Positions 1 to 9,078 are shown, counted from the stretch's first letter. The stretch: 64,000 bases of DNA from Sulfuricella sp. T08 (GCF_000971475.1 NZ_DF967585.1:1-64000), one strand, 5' to 3'. The notes: a model not told the origin generated them from the letters alone. Translations and numbers: made by a program.

Positions 1-497
1 GCTGCAAAACTGAGTTGTTTCATGGGCAATTTCAGTCGATTGATGATGTCCGCTATTTTACAGGTTCAGGAACTTGTTCAGGGCTTCCTTAGCAACCATC
101 CCGCCCCACGGCAGGATGCCCCGGATTCCATTTCATTCCATCCGGGCTACGCTGGCTCAACTCGCGTAAGGCAATAACGATTGCGTCAGACGCGGCCTGA
201 GAGCCTTGCCAATAGGCGTTCTACAATGCAGCATGACTGAGAGCCAATAATGACGGCACTCTTCATGAATCACACCTGAACAATGCCTATCCATGCGGGT
301 TGCAGTTCGTAGGATGCGCTGAGGCACGAAGCGCATCGTTCGCGACTGGATATGCGGGTGGCGCCATGAAACAGTCAAGTAGGGTGGGCACGTTTTTGTG
401 CCCACGCGGTTGACGAAGGTTATTTCCGCGTGGGCACAAAAACGTGCCCACCCTACCCGGCTTGACTTTTCGTCAGCACATCCTACGCAGGCTGAGG
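1..497. other. Window-edge stretch without a recognisable gene
   Basis: No convincing protein-coding gene was found here. The stretch holds several imperfect palindromic units of the dispersed GTAG type: a CCCGGATT...ATCCGGGCTAC hairpin at about 120-150, a GTAGGATGCGCTGAGG...GAAGCGCATC unit at about 309-340, and the large inverted repeat listed separately at 379-456. It is probably the repeat-rich downstream flank of the leftward accessory genes. Confidence 0.6.
379..456. repeat. Perfect 31-bp inverted repeat (GTAGGGTGGGCACG family)
   Basis: The left arm at 379-409 (begins GTAGGGTGGGCACG) and right arm at 426-456 (ends CGTGCCCACCCTAC) are exact reverse complements separated by 16 bases. The GTAGG...CCTAC ends match the style of the units at 23518-23661 and 36768-36810, so this is probably one member of a dispersed palindromic family. 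It has no T-tract, so it is not an obvious terminator. Confidence 0.8.
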
Positions 498-1085
498 TTA
501 TGCCTCTGTCTCTCTCGGCAACCTGCAACCGTCTCTACCACAAGCGACTAGCAAATCATGCAAACGACTCATTTCGTCGTAGAGCGGTTGCATAGCGTAG
601 CGCTCTCCTAATACCTCGAATACGCCAATGTCTGTAAAGAAGGCTCGAAAGAAATGACTCGGAACCCCCGACTTTGGTGCAGGCCCAACATAGGCGGGGA
701 TAAAGTCTCCTGCAATTGGCTGTGACAGAAAAATATCCAGACTTTCATCGAAGTGTTCGATTCGATTACGAAGGGTTCTGTTCTTGAGGGGATTGTCTTC
801 GTTGATCTGAAAAGCTGCTCGAAGTTGAGCACCTCTACGGCGATGGAGTTCAATGTGCTTACTCTTGGGGCTGGCAGATGGCCAGAAGTAGCGAGATACA
901 GCGGCAGCCTGTTGAATGATGTTTTGGAAGCAGTCCAAAAACTGCTCCTGAGTTAGTTCACTTTCACTCTCCCCGTAGGTACGTGAGATCGCCTCGGCTG
1001 AAGTGAGCGCGGAAGATATGCAAGCCAGCATGCCTTCCAAGTAGAAGAACTCATACACGCAGAATATACCCTTCTGATCGTTCAT
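498..1085 (-). CDS. Hypothetical protein with HEPN-like RN-x3-H motif, linked to the restriction-modification gene
   Basis: This 195-residue, predicted mostly helical, soluble protein is not recognised as a named family. The sequence shows Arg106-Asn107 followed by His111 (RNRIEH), which fits the R-x4-6-H signature of HEPN-domain ribonucleases and has the usual Asn after Arg. The gene starts 25 bp after the stop of the MmeI-like enzyme on the same strand, so the two are probably co-transcribed. HEPN proteins often accompany defence systems as toxins or RNA-cleaving effectors, so an accessory role is plausible, but that is inference from one short motif and gene order. Base composition is lower in GC than the neighbouring enzyme gene. 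Confidence 0.6.
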   Translation of the reverse strand: MNDQKGIFCVYEFFYLEGMLACISSALTSAEAISRTYGESESELTQEQFLDCFQNIIQQAAAVSRYFWPSASPKSKHIELHRRRGAQLRAAFQINEDNPLKNRTLRNRIEHFDESLDIFLSQPIAGDFIPAYVGPAPKSGVPSHFFRAFFTDIGVFEVLGERYAMQPLYDEMSRLHDLLVACGRDGCRLPRETEA

Positions 1086-1110
1086 CGCCGCTAATGCGCC
1101 CAGCGCGGAC

Positions 1111-4038
1111 TCATTGCTCCGCTCGCGCCAAATTTAACGCCAGCAACCGCCGCAAGATTTCCTCGTCCGGCATCTCCGGCGTGTAGTCGTTCCAGCCGTA
1201 AGCCTTGGCAACGGCGGCATCCAGTGTCTTATGCGCGTTGTCCAGCCACGCGGGACGGGCATTGTAGAGGTTGGTGAGGGTGCGTTTTTTCAGGTCGGCC
1301 TCATGTCCGGGTTTGGCGACGGGACGCGCTGGGTAGCCTGCTTTTTCTTCTTCGGGGGTGCGCACCCAGTCTACCCACTCCGGCGGGTTGAGCCAGTTTT
1401 CGCGCAGTTTGTTCAACTCTTGTGCGGCGGTGGCAATCTCGGTGGCTGCGGTGTTGGCGTAATCGGATGGCACGAGGTTGGGCGTCAGCCCTTCTGGAAA
1501 TTGGAAAGTCTCGAAGGTGGTGGTTGGTGTGTAGCGTGGGTCATTTCCAGCACCATGCCAAGAACAAACCGCCAGCGCCCAGAGTTCGTGAAAGCACGAA
1601 TGAAGGATGCCGAATGTCGTATTGTCTGAACGGGCAATGGCATAAAGCTTCTGGTCTGGCAGAATACTTTTATCCATCCATACAAAAATGCGGTGCTTGG
1701 CTACTTCTGGAGTAGCAATGTAGCGCGGCAAGCCAGTTAAAGCTTTTCGCATTCCAGGGCGCGCTTCGGCGTGACGCCACCAGTATTTTCGGTAAGCCTC
1801 GCGATTGTTTTTTTCGCGCTCTGGTTTGACATGTTGCGTTACATACTCGAACGGGGCTTCGTACAGCGCGGCATCCGCCTCACTCATCCCTGTGCCGAAA
1901 TCAATAATCCAGCCATCGCGCGGACGGCGCGCCACATCCAGCCCGTTCCATAAAGGCTTGAGTACGTCACTGTTCGGTCGGCCATTCGGATTCGGTAGCT
2001 TGAGCCATTGCCGCGCCAAGTCACCATCAATATCGAATGCGCCTTTTTTCGATGCCCCCATGAAACACACACCCGCATTCTCTTTCAGCGGCTTGGCCTG
2101 AGTGAGATTCAGCCCAGCGCCTGCGGTCAAATCGGCGTGGATGGTTTCAACGGGTTGTCCGTTTAATACGACTGACTGGATTCCCGCCTGCGCGGGAATG
2201 ACGGAAGCGAAGCACACCAGCGATACACGCACCGCTGCGCCTTCGTTAATCCATTCCTCATCGCTCCACGCATTGAAGATTTTGGAAGTGCCGCAGATAC
2301 GCGCCAGCACTTGCTGATTCGAGCCGCCGCGTATGGAGTTGGTGGCAACCAGTCCGGCGCGCTGGCAGTTACCAGCTTCGATTTGCGCCCGTGTTTTCTC
2401 GAACCAATACGTCACCAAGTCCGCGCCACCCGGTACGCGGCCTTCATACACATTGCGCAGGGCTTCGGTGTAGTCATCGCTCAACTCGCCGCGCATCTTG
2501 GAGCCGCCCAAAAATGGCGGGTTGCCGATGATGGCATCGACGGTGGGCCATTGTGCCTCTACGGCTTCACCCTCTCCCCCAACCCCTCTCCCGCTTGCGG
2601 GCGAGGGGAGTAAAAGCACCGCGTCGCGGTTCTCGATGTGATCGAGCGGTTGCAGGATGGGGTTCTTGCGGATGGGGTAGCCATTCTTGAGCATCCACTG
2701 GATTTCGCCGATCCACACGGTGACGCGGGCGAGTTCGGCGGCGTAAGGGTTGAGCTCGATGCCCAGCACATTGGCGGGCGAGGCTTCGATGCTGACCTGG
2801 CGATGCAGGCCGTGTTGTTCGGCTTCGAGGTTGGCTTTGTGTTCGAGGTCTTTCAGTGCGCGCAGGGCGAGGTAGAGAAAGTTTCCACTCCCGCACGCGG
2901 GGTCGAGCACTTTGAAATTCTTGAGCCGTTCGAGATAGACAATGAACGCGCCTTGTGCTTCTTGCAGGGCATTCTTCGAGCCTTTGCCGCCTTTCTCGTA
3001 CAGCGCCATGCGCTCGGCGATGAGGCGTTTCGCTGCTTCCCATTCCGCCGCGAGCGGCTCGACGATCACCGGGTTGATGATGCGCAGGATGGATTGCTGG
3101 TCGGTGTAGTGCGCGCCAAGCTGGGAGCGTTTCTTCGGGTCAAGCCCGCGTTCGAACAAGGTGCCGAAGATGGAGGGCTCGATGCCGCTCCAATTGAGCT
3201 TGGCGGCGGCGTGCAGGGTGGTTATTTCGCTGGTGATGAGCGGTAACACTTCCACCGTTTCGAACAATCCGCCGTTGAACCAGTGAATATCCTCCAGCGC
3301 GAAGTCTCCCCCCTTGCGCATCGCATTGAATAATTCTTCGAAGCGGCTGGAAAGTTTGGCGGGGTCGGCCTGGCTTTTGTCCAGCAAGCGCTCGAACAAC
3401 TTGCCCGGCAGCAGTTCGGCATCTTCGGCAAACAGGCAGAACAGGCACTGATTAAGAAAGTGCGCCACGGTCTGCGGGGCATGGCCTCTGGCGTTCAATG
3501 ACTGCGCGAGGGCGGCGAACTTGCCTGCCGCTTCTTCGGTGATTTCTGAAATGGTGCGTTGTGGGTGGAACTTGTCGGGGTCGGTGAACAGCCAGCGCAG
3601 CTTGTCGAGGTTGGAAGGTGAGGCGATGTCTTCCAGCGCGATGGTGTGAACTTCGCTGGGCGCGTTGGTGAAGTGGGTGTGGATTTCGATGATGTTGGTA
3701 TCGCACACCACGAGCAACGGCGGGTTGTCCAAGGCCAGCGCGTAGGTCATCAACTGTTTCAGGGCTTCGCCCAAGTTGCGCCGCATGGCTTTATATTCAA
3801 ACCCGAAAAAGCCTTTTTTCCATACATCAGCCCAGCCTTGCCCGGCTCCGGTGCGCGCGGCGCCGCGCTCGAAGCAATAGGTCTCATGGCTGGATGGCGA
3901 AGGGGTGGGCACGCCCAACAGGGCGCACAGGTCAATGAAGTGGAGTTGATAGCTGGCGCGCTCTTTGAGCGGGTTATCTCGCCACTTCTCGATGAATTCG
4001 CGCGGGGTCATATTTTTATTTTCCACCGCCCTCTTCAT
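1111..4038 (-). CDS. MmeI-like type IIG/IIL restriction-modification enzyme
   Basis: This is a single-chain endonuclease plus N6-adenine DNA methyltransferase. Asp71 followed by nine residues and Glu81-Tyr-Lys83 gives the D-x9-E-x-K nuclease signature at almost the same residues as MmeI. The SAM-binding motif DPACGSGNF lies at residues 379-387 and the catalytic NPPF at 506-509; the later part should carry the target-recognition domain and helical tail. A start at Met10 (4011) is also possible. Two stretches look foreign: residues about 478-491 (SPASGRGVGGEGE) are encoded by a CCCTCTCC-type repeat, and residues 612-622 (VIPAQAGIQ) by a dRS3-like palindrome. Both keep the frame. Whether the enzyme is still active cannot be told, since the first insert lies just before the catalytic motif and the second after it. 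Confidence 0.88.
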   Translation of the reverse strand: MKRAVENKNMTPREFIEKWRDNPLKERASYQLHFIDLCALLGVPTPSPSSHETYCFERGAARTGAGQGWADVWKKGFFGFEYKAMRRNLGEALKQLMTYALALDNPPLLVVCDTNIIEIHTHFTNAPSEVHTIALEDIASPSNLDKLRWLFTDPDKFHPQRTISEITEEAAGKFAALAQSLNARGHAPQTVAHFLNQCLFCLFAEDAELLPGKLFERLLDKSQADPAKLSSRFEELFNAMRKGGDFALEDIHWFNGGLFETVEVLPLITSEITTLHAAAKLNWSGIEPSIFGTLFERGLDPKKRSQLGAHYTDQQSILRIINPVIVEPLAAEWEAAKRLIAERMALYEKGGKGSKNALQEAQGAFIVYLERLKNFKVLDPACGSGNFLYLALRALKDLEHKANLEAEQHGLHRQVSIEASPANVLGIELNPYAAELARVTVWIGEIQWMLKNGYPIRKNPILQPLDHIENRDAVLLLPSPASGRGVGGEGEAVEAQWPTVDAIIGNPPFLGGSKMRGELSDDYTEALRNVYEGRVPGGADLVTYWFEKTRAQIEAGNCQRAGLVATNSIRGGSNQQVLARICGTSKIFNAWSDEEWINEGAAVRVSLVCFASVIPAQAGIQSVVLNGQPVETIHADLTAGAGLNLTQAKPLKENAGVCFMGASKKGAFDIDGDLARQWLKLPNPNGRPNSDVLKPLWNGLDVARRPRDGWIIDFGTGMSEADAALYEAPFEYVTQHVKPEREKNNREAYRKYWWRHAEARPGMRKALTGLPRYIATPEVAKHRIFVWMDKSILPDQKLYAIARSDNTTFGILHSCFHELWALAVCSWHGAGNDPRYTPTTTFETFQFPEGLTPNLVPSDYANTAATEIATAAQELNKLRENWLNPPEWVDWVRTPEEEKAGYPARPVAKPGHEADLKKRTLTNLYNARPAWLDNAHKTLDAAVAKAYGWNDYTPEMPDEEILRRLLALNLARAEQ
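2180..2199. repeat. dRS3-like 20-bp palindrome inside the MmeI-like gene
   Basis: The sequence has the form ATTCCC-N8-GGGAAT, the layout of neisserial dRS3 units, and its arms extend inward by GC/GC pairs. On the coding strand it yields the peptide VIPAQAGIQ, a well-known translation product of such repeats. It sits in frame within the methyltransferase/specificity part of the protein. Confidence 0.8.
2569..2610. repeat. CCCTCTCC-family repeat inside the MmeI-like gene
   Basis: A palindromic unit of CCCTCTCCCCCAACCC followed by CTCTCCCGC...GCGGGCGAGGGG is located in coding sequence. Other copies of the family lie at 36656-36721, 54570-54684 and 56768-56832. This copy lacks the GGGCGCTTGTTTTGAT tail seen in those. 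It is read through in frame as a Gly/Ser/Pro-rich insert. Confidence 0.8.
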
Positions 4039-4115
4039 TCAGCGGCATTATCGGGTTGGTTTTTACGCAGCGGATCAGAAGTGATCTAGCTCGACATCAA
4101 AGGGGATGGATTTAT

Positions 4116-4196
4116 TTATCCTAAAAAGAAGCAGTTGAAGCCACAGAGAACACAGAGATGGCGCGGCACCGACTCGTCAAGCAGGACACGCCTCAT
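4116..4196 (-). pseudogene. Truncated DUF5615-like (PIN-like) toxin stub
   Basis: A 26-codon reading frame starts at ATG 4196 and overlaps the DUF433 stop by 4 bp (ATGA), the usual arrangement for an antitoxin-toxin pair. Its first 14 residues (MRRVLLDESVPRHL) match the start of DUF5615 proteins, where the early Asp belongs to the PIN-like active site. After that it runs into a CTCTGTGTTCTCTGTGG-type dispersed repeat and stops. The rest of a toxin of about 110 residues is absent. This is read as a toxin gene cut by repeat insertion or deletion; an unrelated short ORF is less likely given the overlap and motif. Confidence 0.65.
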
Positions 4197-4399
4197 GCTG
4201 CCAGCAGTGCTTGCCGGGATTCTTCAAGGAGCGCTACGGCCTGCTCGCGTTTGACACTGGGGAATTCGTCAAGGAAGGTATCCAGATTGTCGCCACCTTC
4301 CAGATAGTCAAACAGGGTTTTGACCGGAACCCGTGTGTCGGCAAAGCATGGGGTGCCGCCAAGGATATCGGGATCAATCTTTACAACGGCGGAACGCAT
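4193..4399 (-). CDS. DUF433 family antitoxin-like protein
   Basis: This 68-residue protein has the family core IDPDILGGTPCFADTRVPV near its start, followed by an LFDYLEGGDNLD...FPSVKREQAV helical segment. DUF433 proteins are small helix-turn-helix-like proteins, usually encoded just upstream of a DUF5615 PIN-like toxin. The ATG at 4399 is preferred over an in-frame TTG at 4417 because a TTGGAGA ribosome-binding site lies just before it. The toxin partner downstream survives only as a stub, so this may be an orphan antitoxin. Confidence 0.85.
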   Translation of the reverse strand: MRSAVVKIDPDILGGTPCFADTRVPVKTLFDYLEGGDNLDTFLDEFPSVKREQAVALLEESRQALLAA

Positions 4400-4488
4400 C
4401 GCATTCTCCAAACACAACTAAAGCTGATTTAATAATACACCACGTCGCGGCGCTCATCCATAGTACGCAACACGTGATGAAACAGTCC

Positions 4489-7047
4489 TTAAAGCCAAAC
4501 CATCAACCCCATCTCCAGAGGATGGGTCAGGAGTTCCTGCCAGGGATAAACGCGGATCTTGTAATCCAGATGACCGCACCGATCGGGGGCCAGATCGAGG
4601 GCGAACAGATGTTCCCCGGTCTCTTCCACGATCCCCTGGAACGAGAAGCTGAAGTGCAAGTAATCCTTCATCTCCTTGCGGGTCGGGCGACGCATCATCA
4701 GCTCGACCACCACATCCTCAGGTGCCAGGCCGTTCAATTTCAGGACGACTTCGAAGCGCACTTTGTCGCCAAACTGAATGTGCTTCTTCGGTGTATCCAG
4801 GCGGCGTATCTCGACGCCCTGCCAGGTAGCGCGGATCTTTGTTTTCCAGACCGAAAGATTTTTCGCGTTTGCGTAGTCATCGCGGGCGTACAGCTCGCCC
4901 TGGCGGCTGGCCTGCAGGTAGAAGCGGGTCACGTATTCGCCCACCATCCGGTTGGAATTGAAGCGTGGCAACAGGGTGCCGATCGAGCGCTTGGAACGCC
5001 TGATCCATTCCGCCGAGTAGCCCATCTTGCCGCGATCGTAGTACTGGGGCACGATACGGTCCTGCAGGATCTCGTAAAAGGTCTGGCTGTCTTCCTTGTT
5101 GCGACGGTAGTCGTCCATGTAGGTTGGTGCCGGCTTGATCGCCCAGCCGTTGGTGCCGTCGTAGCCCTCGCCCCACCAGCCGTCCAGCACCGAGAAATTG
5201 ATCGCGCCGTTGATGCCCGCCTTCATGCCGGAAGTGCCGCTCGCTTCAAGCGGGTACACCGGGTTGTTGAGCCACACATCCACGCCCGCTACCAGTCTGC
5301 GCGCCATACCCATATCGTAGCCTTCTACCAGCAGCACCTTGCCCTCGAATTCCGGCATGTGGGACATCCCTTGAATATGCCGGATTAAATCCTGGCCTGG
5401 GCGGTCGGCAGGGTGCGCCTTGCCGGCAAAAATAAACAGCACCGGACGGTCGGCCTCGGAAATGATCTGGCTCAGCCAGGTTGGATCTTCGAACAGCAGC
5501 GCGGCGCGTTTGTAGGTGGCGAAGCGGCGGGCGAAACCGATGGTGAGGACGTTCGGATTGAGGGGATCGATGTGCTTCAGCAGCCTGTCGAGGTGGGCTT
5601 CGGAGCCGTTGTTGCGGAAATGCTGCTGGCTGATGCGAAAGCGCACCAGTTCGAGCATTTGCGACTTGAGCGACTGGCGCACACTCCAGAACAGGTGGTC
5701 GGAGATCTCGTCGATACGCGCCCAGTAGCCCTGATTGGTGAGATTATGGCGCCACTCGTAGCCGAACTGGTTGTCGAACAGGTCGATCCATTCCTGCGCC
5801 AGGAAAGTCGGCATGTGCACACCGTTGGTGACGTAGCTCATCGGGTTTTCCTCGGGAGCCAACTGCGGCCACTGGCTGGCACAGATGCGCGAGGATACTT
5901 CGCCGTGAATGCGGCTGACGCCGTTGTGAAAACGCGAGCCCCGCAACGCCAGGGCGGTCATGTTGAAATCCGGCCCATCCGGCGTCCTGCCCAGGGAGAG
6001 AAACGCTTCACGGCTGATTTTCAGCTCATGGCACATGTGCTCGAAGTAGTCGCAGACCGTATTTTCGGCGAAATGGTCGTGCCCCGCCGGCACCGGCGTG
6101 TGGGTGGTGAACACGGTATTGCCGGCAGCCGCTTCCAGCGCGCTGGCGAAATCCAGCCCCTCGGCGACCAGGTAGCGGGCGCGTTCCAGCACCAGGAAGG
6201 CGGCATGGCCCTCGTTGATGTGCCACACCGTGGGCGTCAGTCCCAGCGCTCTGAGGGCGCGTACGCCGCCGACGCCAAGAACGCTTTCCTGCATGATGCG
6301 CATGTTGCTGTCGCCGCCGTAAAGCTGGTGGGTAATATCGCGGTCCTCGGGCGTGTTTTCCTCCAGGTCGGTATCGAGCAGGTACAGCGTAACGTGACCG
6401 ACCCGTGCCTGCCATACCTTGACCGTCACCTCCCGTCCCGGCAGGTCGACGGAAACATGCATCTCTTTGCCATCCTCCCCCAAAGCGGGAACGACCGGCA
6501 GGTCTTCGAAATCTGAATCGCTGTAAGTGGCGATCTGGTTGCCTTCGCCGTCGATAATCTGGGAAAAGTAGCCTTGGCGGTAGAGCAGTCCAACCGCAAC
6601 GAAGGGCAGGCGCAGGTCACTCGCCGACTTGCAGTGATCGCCGGCGAGTATGCCGAGGCCACCGGAATAGATCGGGAAACTTTCGTGAAAGCCGAATTCG
6701 GCGCAAAAATAGGCGATCAGATCGCCTTCCTTGAACTGCTCGTGGTTGCTGCCGCGACGCAGCGGCTCGTTGTGGTAGGTATCGTAAGCCGACAGCACGC
6801 GGTTCACGGTGGCCAGAAACACCTGGTCCTCCGCCGCTTCCACCAGGCGTTTTTCGTCCACCCGGCGCAGGAACACCTTGGGATTGTGTCCGACCGCATC
6901 CCACAGGGCGGGATGAAGGCGCGCGAACAATGTCCGGGTCGGCTTGTCCCAACCATACCAGAGGTTGTTGGCAAGCTCATCCAGGCGCAACAGCTTGCGC
7001 GGAATCTTCGGGTTGACCTCGATAACGAAAGTGGTGCCCTGCTTCAT
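4489..7047 (-). CDS. glgP: Alpha-glucan (glycogen) phosphorylase, GT35
   Basis: It catalyses phosphorolysis of alpha-1,4-glucans to glucose-1-phosphate, a cytoplasmic step in glycogen or maltodextrin breakdown. The 852-residue length and features such as FCAEFGFHESFPIYSGGLGILAGDH (residues about 115-140, of which FGFHES and GGLGILAGDH are the marks) fit the shorter bacterial/archaeal GlgP subfamily. The pyridoxal-phosphate lysine lies in EASGTSGMKA near residue 600. The gene stands alone on the minus strand, flanked by dispersed repeats, with no other glycogen gene in the window. The start has no strong competitor. Confidence 0.95.
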   Translation of the reverse strand: MKQGTTFVIEVNPKIPRKLLRLDELANNLWYGWDKPTRTLFARLHPALWDAVGHNPKVFLRRVDEKRLVEAAEDQVFLATVNRVLSAYDTYHNEPLRRGSNHEQFKEGDLIAYFCAEFGFHESFPIYSGGLGILAGDHCKSASDLRLPFVAVGLLYRQGYFSQIIDGEGNQIATYSDSDFEDLPVVPALGEDGKEMHVSVDLPGREVTVKVWQARVGHVTLYLLDTDLEENTPEDRDITHQLYGGDSNMRIMQESVLGVGGVRALRALGLTPTVWHINEGHAAFLVLERARYLVAEGLDFASALEAAAGNTVFTTHTPVPAGHDHFAENTVCDYFEHMCHELKISREAFLSLGRTPDGPDFNMTALALRGSRFHNGVSRIHGEVSSRICASQWPQLAPEENPMSYVTNGVHMPTFLAQEWIDLFDNQFGYEWRHNLTNQGYWARIDEISDHLFWSVRQSLKSQMLELVRFRISQQHFRNNGSEAHLDRLLKHIDPLNPNVLTIGFARRFATYKRAALLFEDPTWLSQIISEADRPVLFIFAGKAHPADRPGQDLIRHIQGMSHMPEFEGKVLLVEGYDMGMARRLVAGVDVWLNNPVYPLEASGTSGMKAGINGAINFSVLDGWWGEGYDGTNGWAIKPAPTYMDDYRRNKEDSQTFYEILQDRIVPQYYDRGKMGYSAEWIRRSKRSIGTLLPRFNSNRMVGEYVTRFYLQASRQGELYARDDYANAKNLSVWKTKIRATWQGVEIRRLDTPKKHIQFGDKVRFEVVLKLNGLAPEDVVVELMMRRPTRKEMKDYLHFSFSFQGIVEETGEHLFALDLAPDRCGHLDYKIRVYPWQELLTHPLEMGLMVWL

Positions 7048-7080
7048 GCTGATTCCTTAAATCTTTGCTAAAAAAGGCAA

Positions 7081-7213
7081 TTCACCGCAGAGGACGCGGA
7101 GGAATTCAAAGGCTTATGTGTCATTACGTGCTCACCAAGAGGGCAGTCAAAGTCTGGTATTAAGCTCTTATTTTTGTTTTTCCTCTGCGTCCTCCGCGTC
7201 CTCTGCGGTTCAA
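7081..7213. repeat. Inverted pair of CTCTGCGTCCTCTGCGG-type repeats
   Basis: The unit at about 7081-7104 (TTCACCGCAGAGGACGCGG) is the reverse complement of that at about 7190-7213 (CGCGTCCTCTGCGGTTCAA), with about 85 bp between. Related units occur at 4141-4158 and 36815-36830. The pair lies between orn and glgP, so a hairpin could form in the orn transcript downstream of its stop. No function is evident. Confidence 0.6.
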
Positions 7214-7227
7214 CAGCTTTTGACAGA

Positions 7228-7776
7228 TTATTCCAACCGAAGGAAATTCTCCCGGTAATACCTCATCTCGCCGATGGATTCATACACATCGGCCAGCGCG
7301 GTATGGTTGTTCTCCTTTTTGAAACCGCCGTAAACCTGTGGCCTCCAGCGCTTGGCCAGTTCTTTCAGGGTGCTCACGTCGAGGTTGCGATAGTGAAAAT
7401 AATCCTCAAGCTTGGGCATGTAGTTCGCCATGAAACGGCGATCCTGGCAGATCGAATTACCGCACATCGGCGATTTTTTTGCCGGAATGTATTCCTTCAG
7501 AAACTCGATCAGTTGGGCCTCGACGGCGGCATCATCCAGTTTAGATGCCTTGACCTTGTCGATCAGGCCGGATTTGCCGTGAGTCGCAGTGTTCCAGGCG
7601 TCCATGCCATTCAGCACCTCATCGGACTGGTGCACGACCAGTACCGGCGCTTCGGCGATGGTCTCCAGGTTGGAGTCGGTGATCACCAGCGCGATTTCGA
7701 TGATGCGATCCCGTTCGGGAACCAACCCGGACATCTCCATGTCGATCCAGATGAGGCGATTGCTGTCTTGTGCCAT
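7228..7776 (-). CDS. orn: Oligoribonuclease
   Basis: This DEDDh 3'-5' exoribonuclease degrades 2-5 nt RNAs and the linear dinucleotide pGpG, finishing mRNA turnover and c-di-GMP breakdown. The first motif is IDMEMSG (Asp12, Glu14); the last is NNHTALADV (His158, Asp163). The 182-residue length is typical. It is divergent from the M48 peptidase gene, with only 57 bp between the starts, so their promoters must be tightly packed. Confidence 0.97.
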   Translation of the reverse strand: MAQDSNRLIWIDMEMSGLVPERDRIIEIALVITDSNLETIAEAPVLVVHQSDEVLNGMDAWNTATHGKSGLIDKVKASKLDDAAVEAQLIEFLKEYIPAKKSPMCGNSICQDRRFMANYMPKLEDYFHYRNLDVSTLKELAKRWRPQVYGGFKKENNHTALADVYESIGEMRYYRENFLRLE

Positions 7777-7833
7777 AATGGAAACCCAGTAATCTTAAAG
7801 ACGCCATTTTAGACCGAAACCACCTGTGACTCC

Positions 7834-9078
7834 ATGACATTTACCCTGATCTTCCTCGCCACACTGGCAATCTCCGTACTCTTGCGCTACTGGCTCGCAC
7901 AACGTCATATCCGCCACATCCAGGCACACCGTGCCAGCGTGCCGCAGAATTTCGCCGACCGCATCGATCTGGAATCACACCAGAAAGCCGCTGATTACAG
8001 CATAGCCAAAACCCGCCTGGATAATCTGCATCTCGTGCTGGAAACCGCACTGTTACTGGCCTTTACCCTGGGCGGCGGGATCGAGGTGCTGTATGGCCTG
8101 TGGCACGGCCTGCTCGGGTCGGGGCTATGGCAGGGCACGGCACTGATACTGAGCGTATTCGCTATTTCCACTTTAGTTGAAATTCCGCTGGGGTTCTACA
8201 GCGCCTTCAGTATCGACGCCCGCTTCGGCTTCAACAAGATGACACCGGCGCTGTTTTTCACCGACCTCGCCAAGCAGATGCTGCTCGGTGCGGCGCTCGG
8301 CATTCCACTGTTACTCGGCGTACTCTGGCTGATGGGGCGGATGGGTGAATACTGGTGGCTCTACGTATGGAGCGCATGGATGGGATTCAACCTGCTGGTA
8401 CTGGCGGTTTACCCCACCTTCATCGCGCCACTGTTCAACAAGTTCACGCCGCTTGAGGATACCACGCTGAAAGAGCGCGTCGGCCAGTTGCTGCAGAAAT
8501 GCGGCTTCCGCGCTCAGGGCTTCTACGTGATGGACGGTTCCAAGCGCAGCACCCATGGCAACGCCTATTTCAGCGGCTTCGGCAAATCCCGGCGGATCGT
8601 GTTTTTCGACACTCTGCTGGAACGCCTCGGCCACGACGAGATCGTTGCGGTGCTGGCCCATGAACTCGGACACTTCAAGCACCGTCACATCATCAAGCGC
8701 ATTGCCCTGATGGCCGCCATGAGCCTGGCCGGACTGTGGCTGCTCGGCTGGCTGATGGACAAGGAATGGTTTTACCACGGTCTCGGCGTCACCACGCCAG
8801 GCACTGCCACGGCACTGCTGCTGTTCCTGCTGGCGATGCCGGTATTCACCTTTCTGCTGCACCCGCTGATGAGTTTTTATTCGCGCAGGAACGAATTCGA
8901 GGCCGACCGCTACGCCGCAAAAAATGCCAGTGCCGACGATCTGGTTCGTGCGCTGGTCAAGCTCTACAACGACAACGCCTCGACCCTCACCCCCGATCCG
9001 CTGCACTCGGCGTTCTACGATTCGCATCCGCCTGCGGCGATCCGCATTGCACACCTTCAGGCTCATGCTAGTATTTAG
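7834..9078 (+). CDS. M48 family (Ste24/CAAX prenyl protease-like) membrane metallopeptidase
   Basis: This 414-residue integral-membrane zinc protease has several hydrophobic segments before and after the catalytic HELGHFKH motif near residue 276, and the third zinc ligand in EFEADRYA further on. The length and layout fit the bacterial Ste24-like branch rather than the shorter HtpX. Bacteria lack the yeast a-factor substrate, so the likely role is membrane-protein quality control (inference). It is the first gene of a rightward run with a cytochrome c, phhB, rsgA and a ychJ-like gene. Confidence 0.9.
   Translation: MTFTLIFLATLAISVLLRYWLAQRHIRHIQAHRASVPQNFADRIDLESHQKAADYSIAKTRLDNLHLVLETALLLAFTLGGGIEVLYGLWHGLLGSGLWQGTALILSVFAISTLVEIPLGFYSAFSIDARFGFNKMTPALFFTDLAKQMLLGAALGIPLLLGVLWLMGRMGEYWWLYVWSAWMGFNLLVLAVYPTFIAPLFNKFTPLEDTTLKERVGQLLQKCGFRAQGFYVMDGSKRSTHGNAYFSGFGKSRRIVFFDTLLERLGHDEIVAVLAHELGHFKHRHIIKRIALMAAMSLAGLWLLGWLMDKEWFYHGLGVTTPGTATALLLFLLAMPVFTFLLHPLMSFYSRRNEFEADRYAAKNASADDLVRALVKLYNDNASTLTPDPLHSAFYDSHPPAAIRIAHLQAHASI

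Noticed and set aside
379-456. Perfect inverted repeat as a terminator or CRISPR-type repeat
   Set aside because: There is no T-tract, only one repeat pair, and no spacer pattern.
4333-7071. Long plus-strand reading frames opposite glgP (for example 351 and 367 codons)
   Set aside because: They are antisense shadows of a well-supported glgP gene, with His/Gln/Val-rich composition and no ribosome-binding sites.
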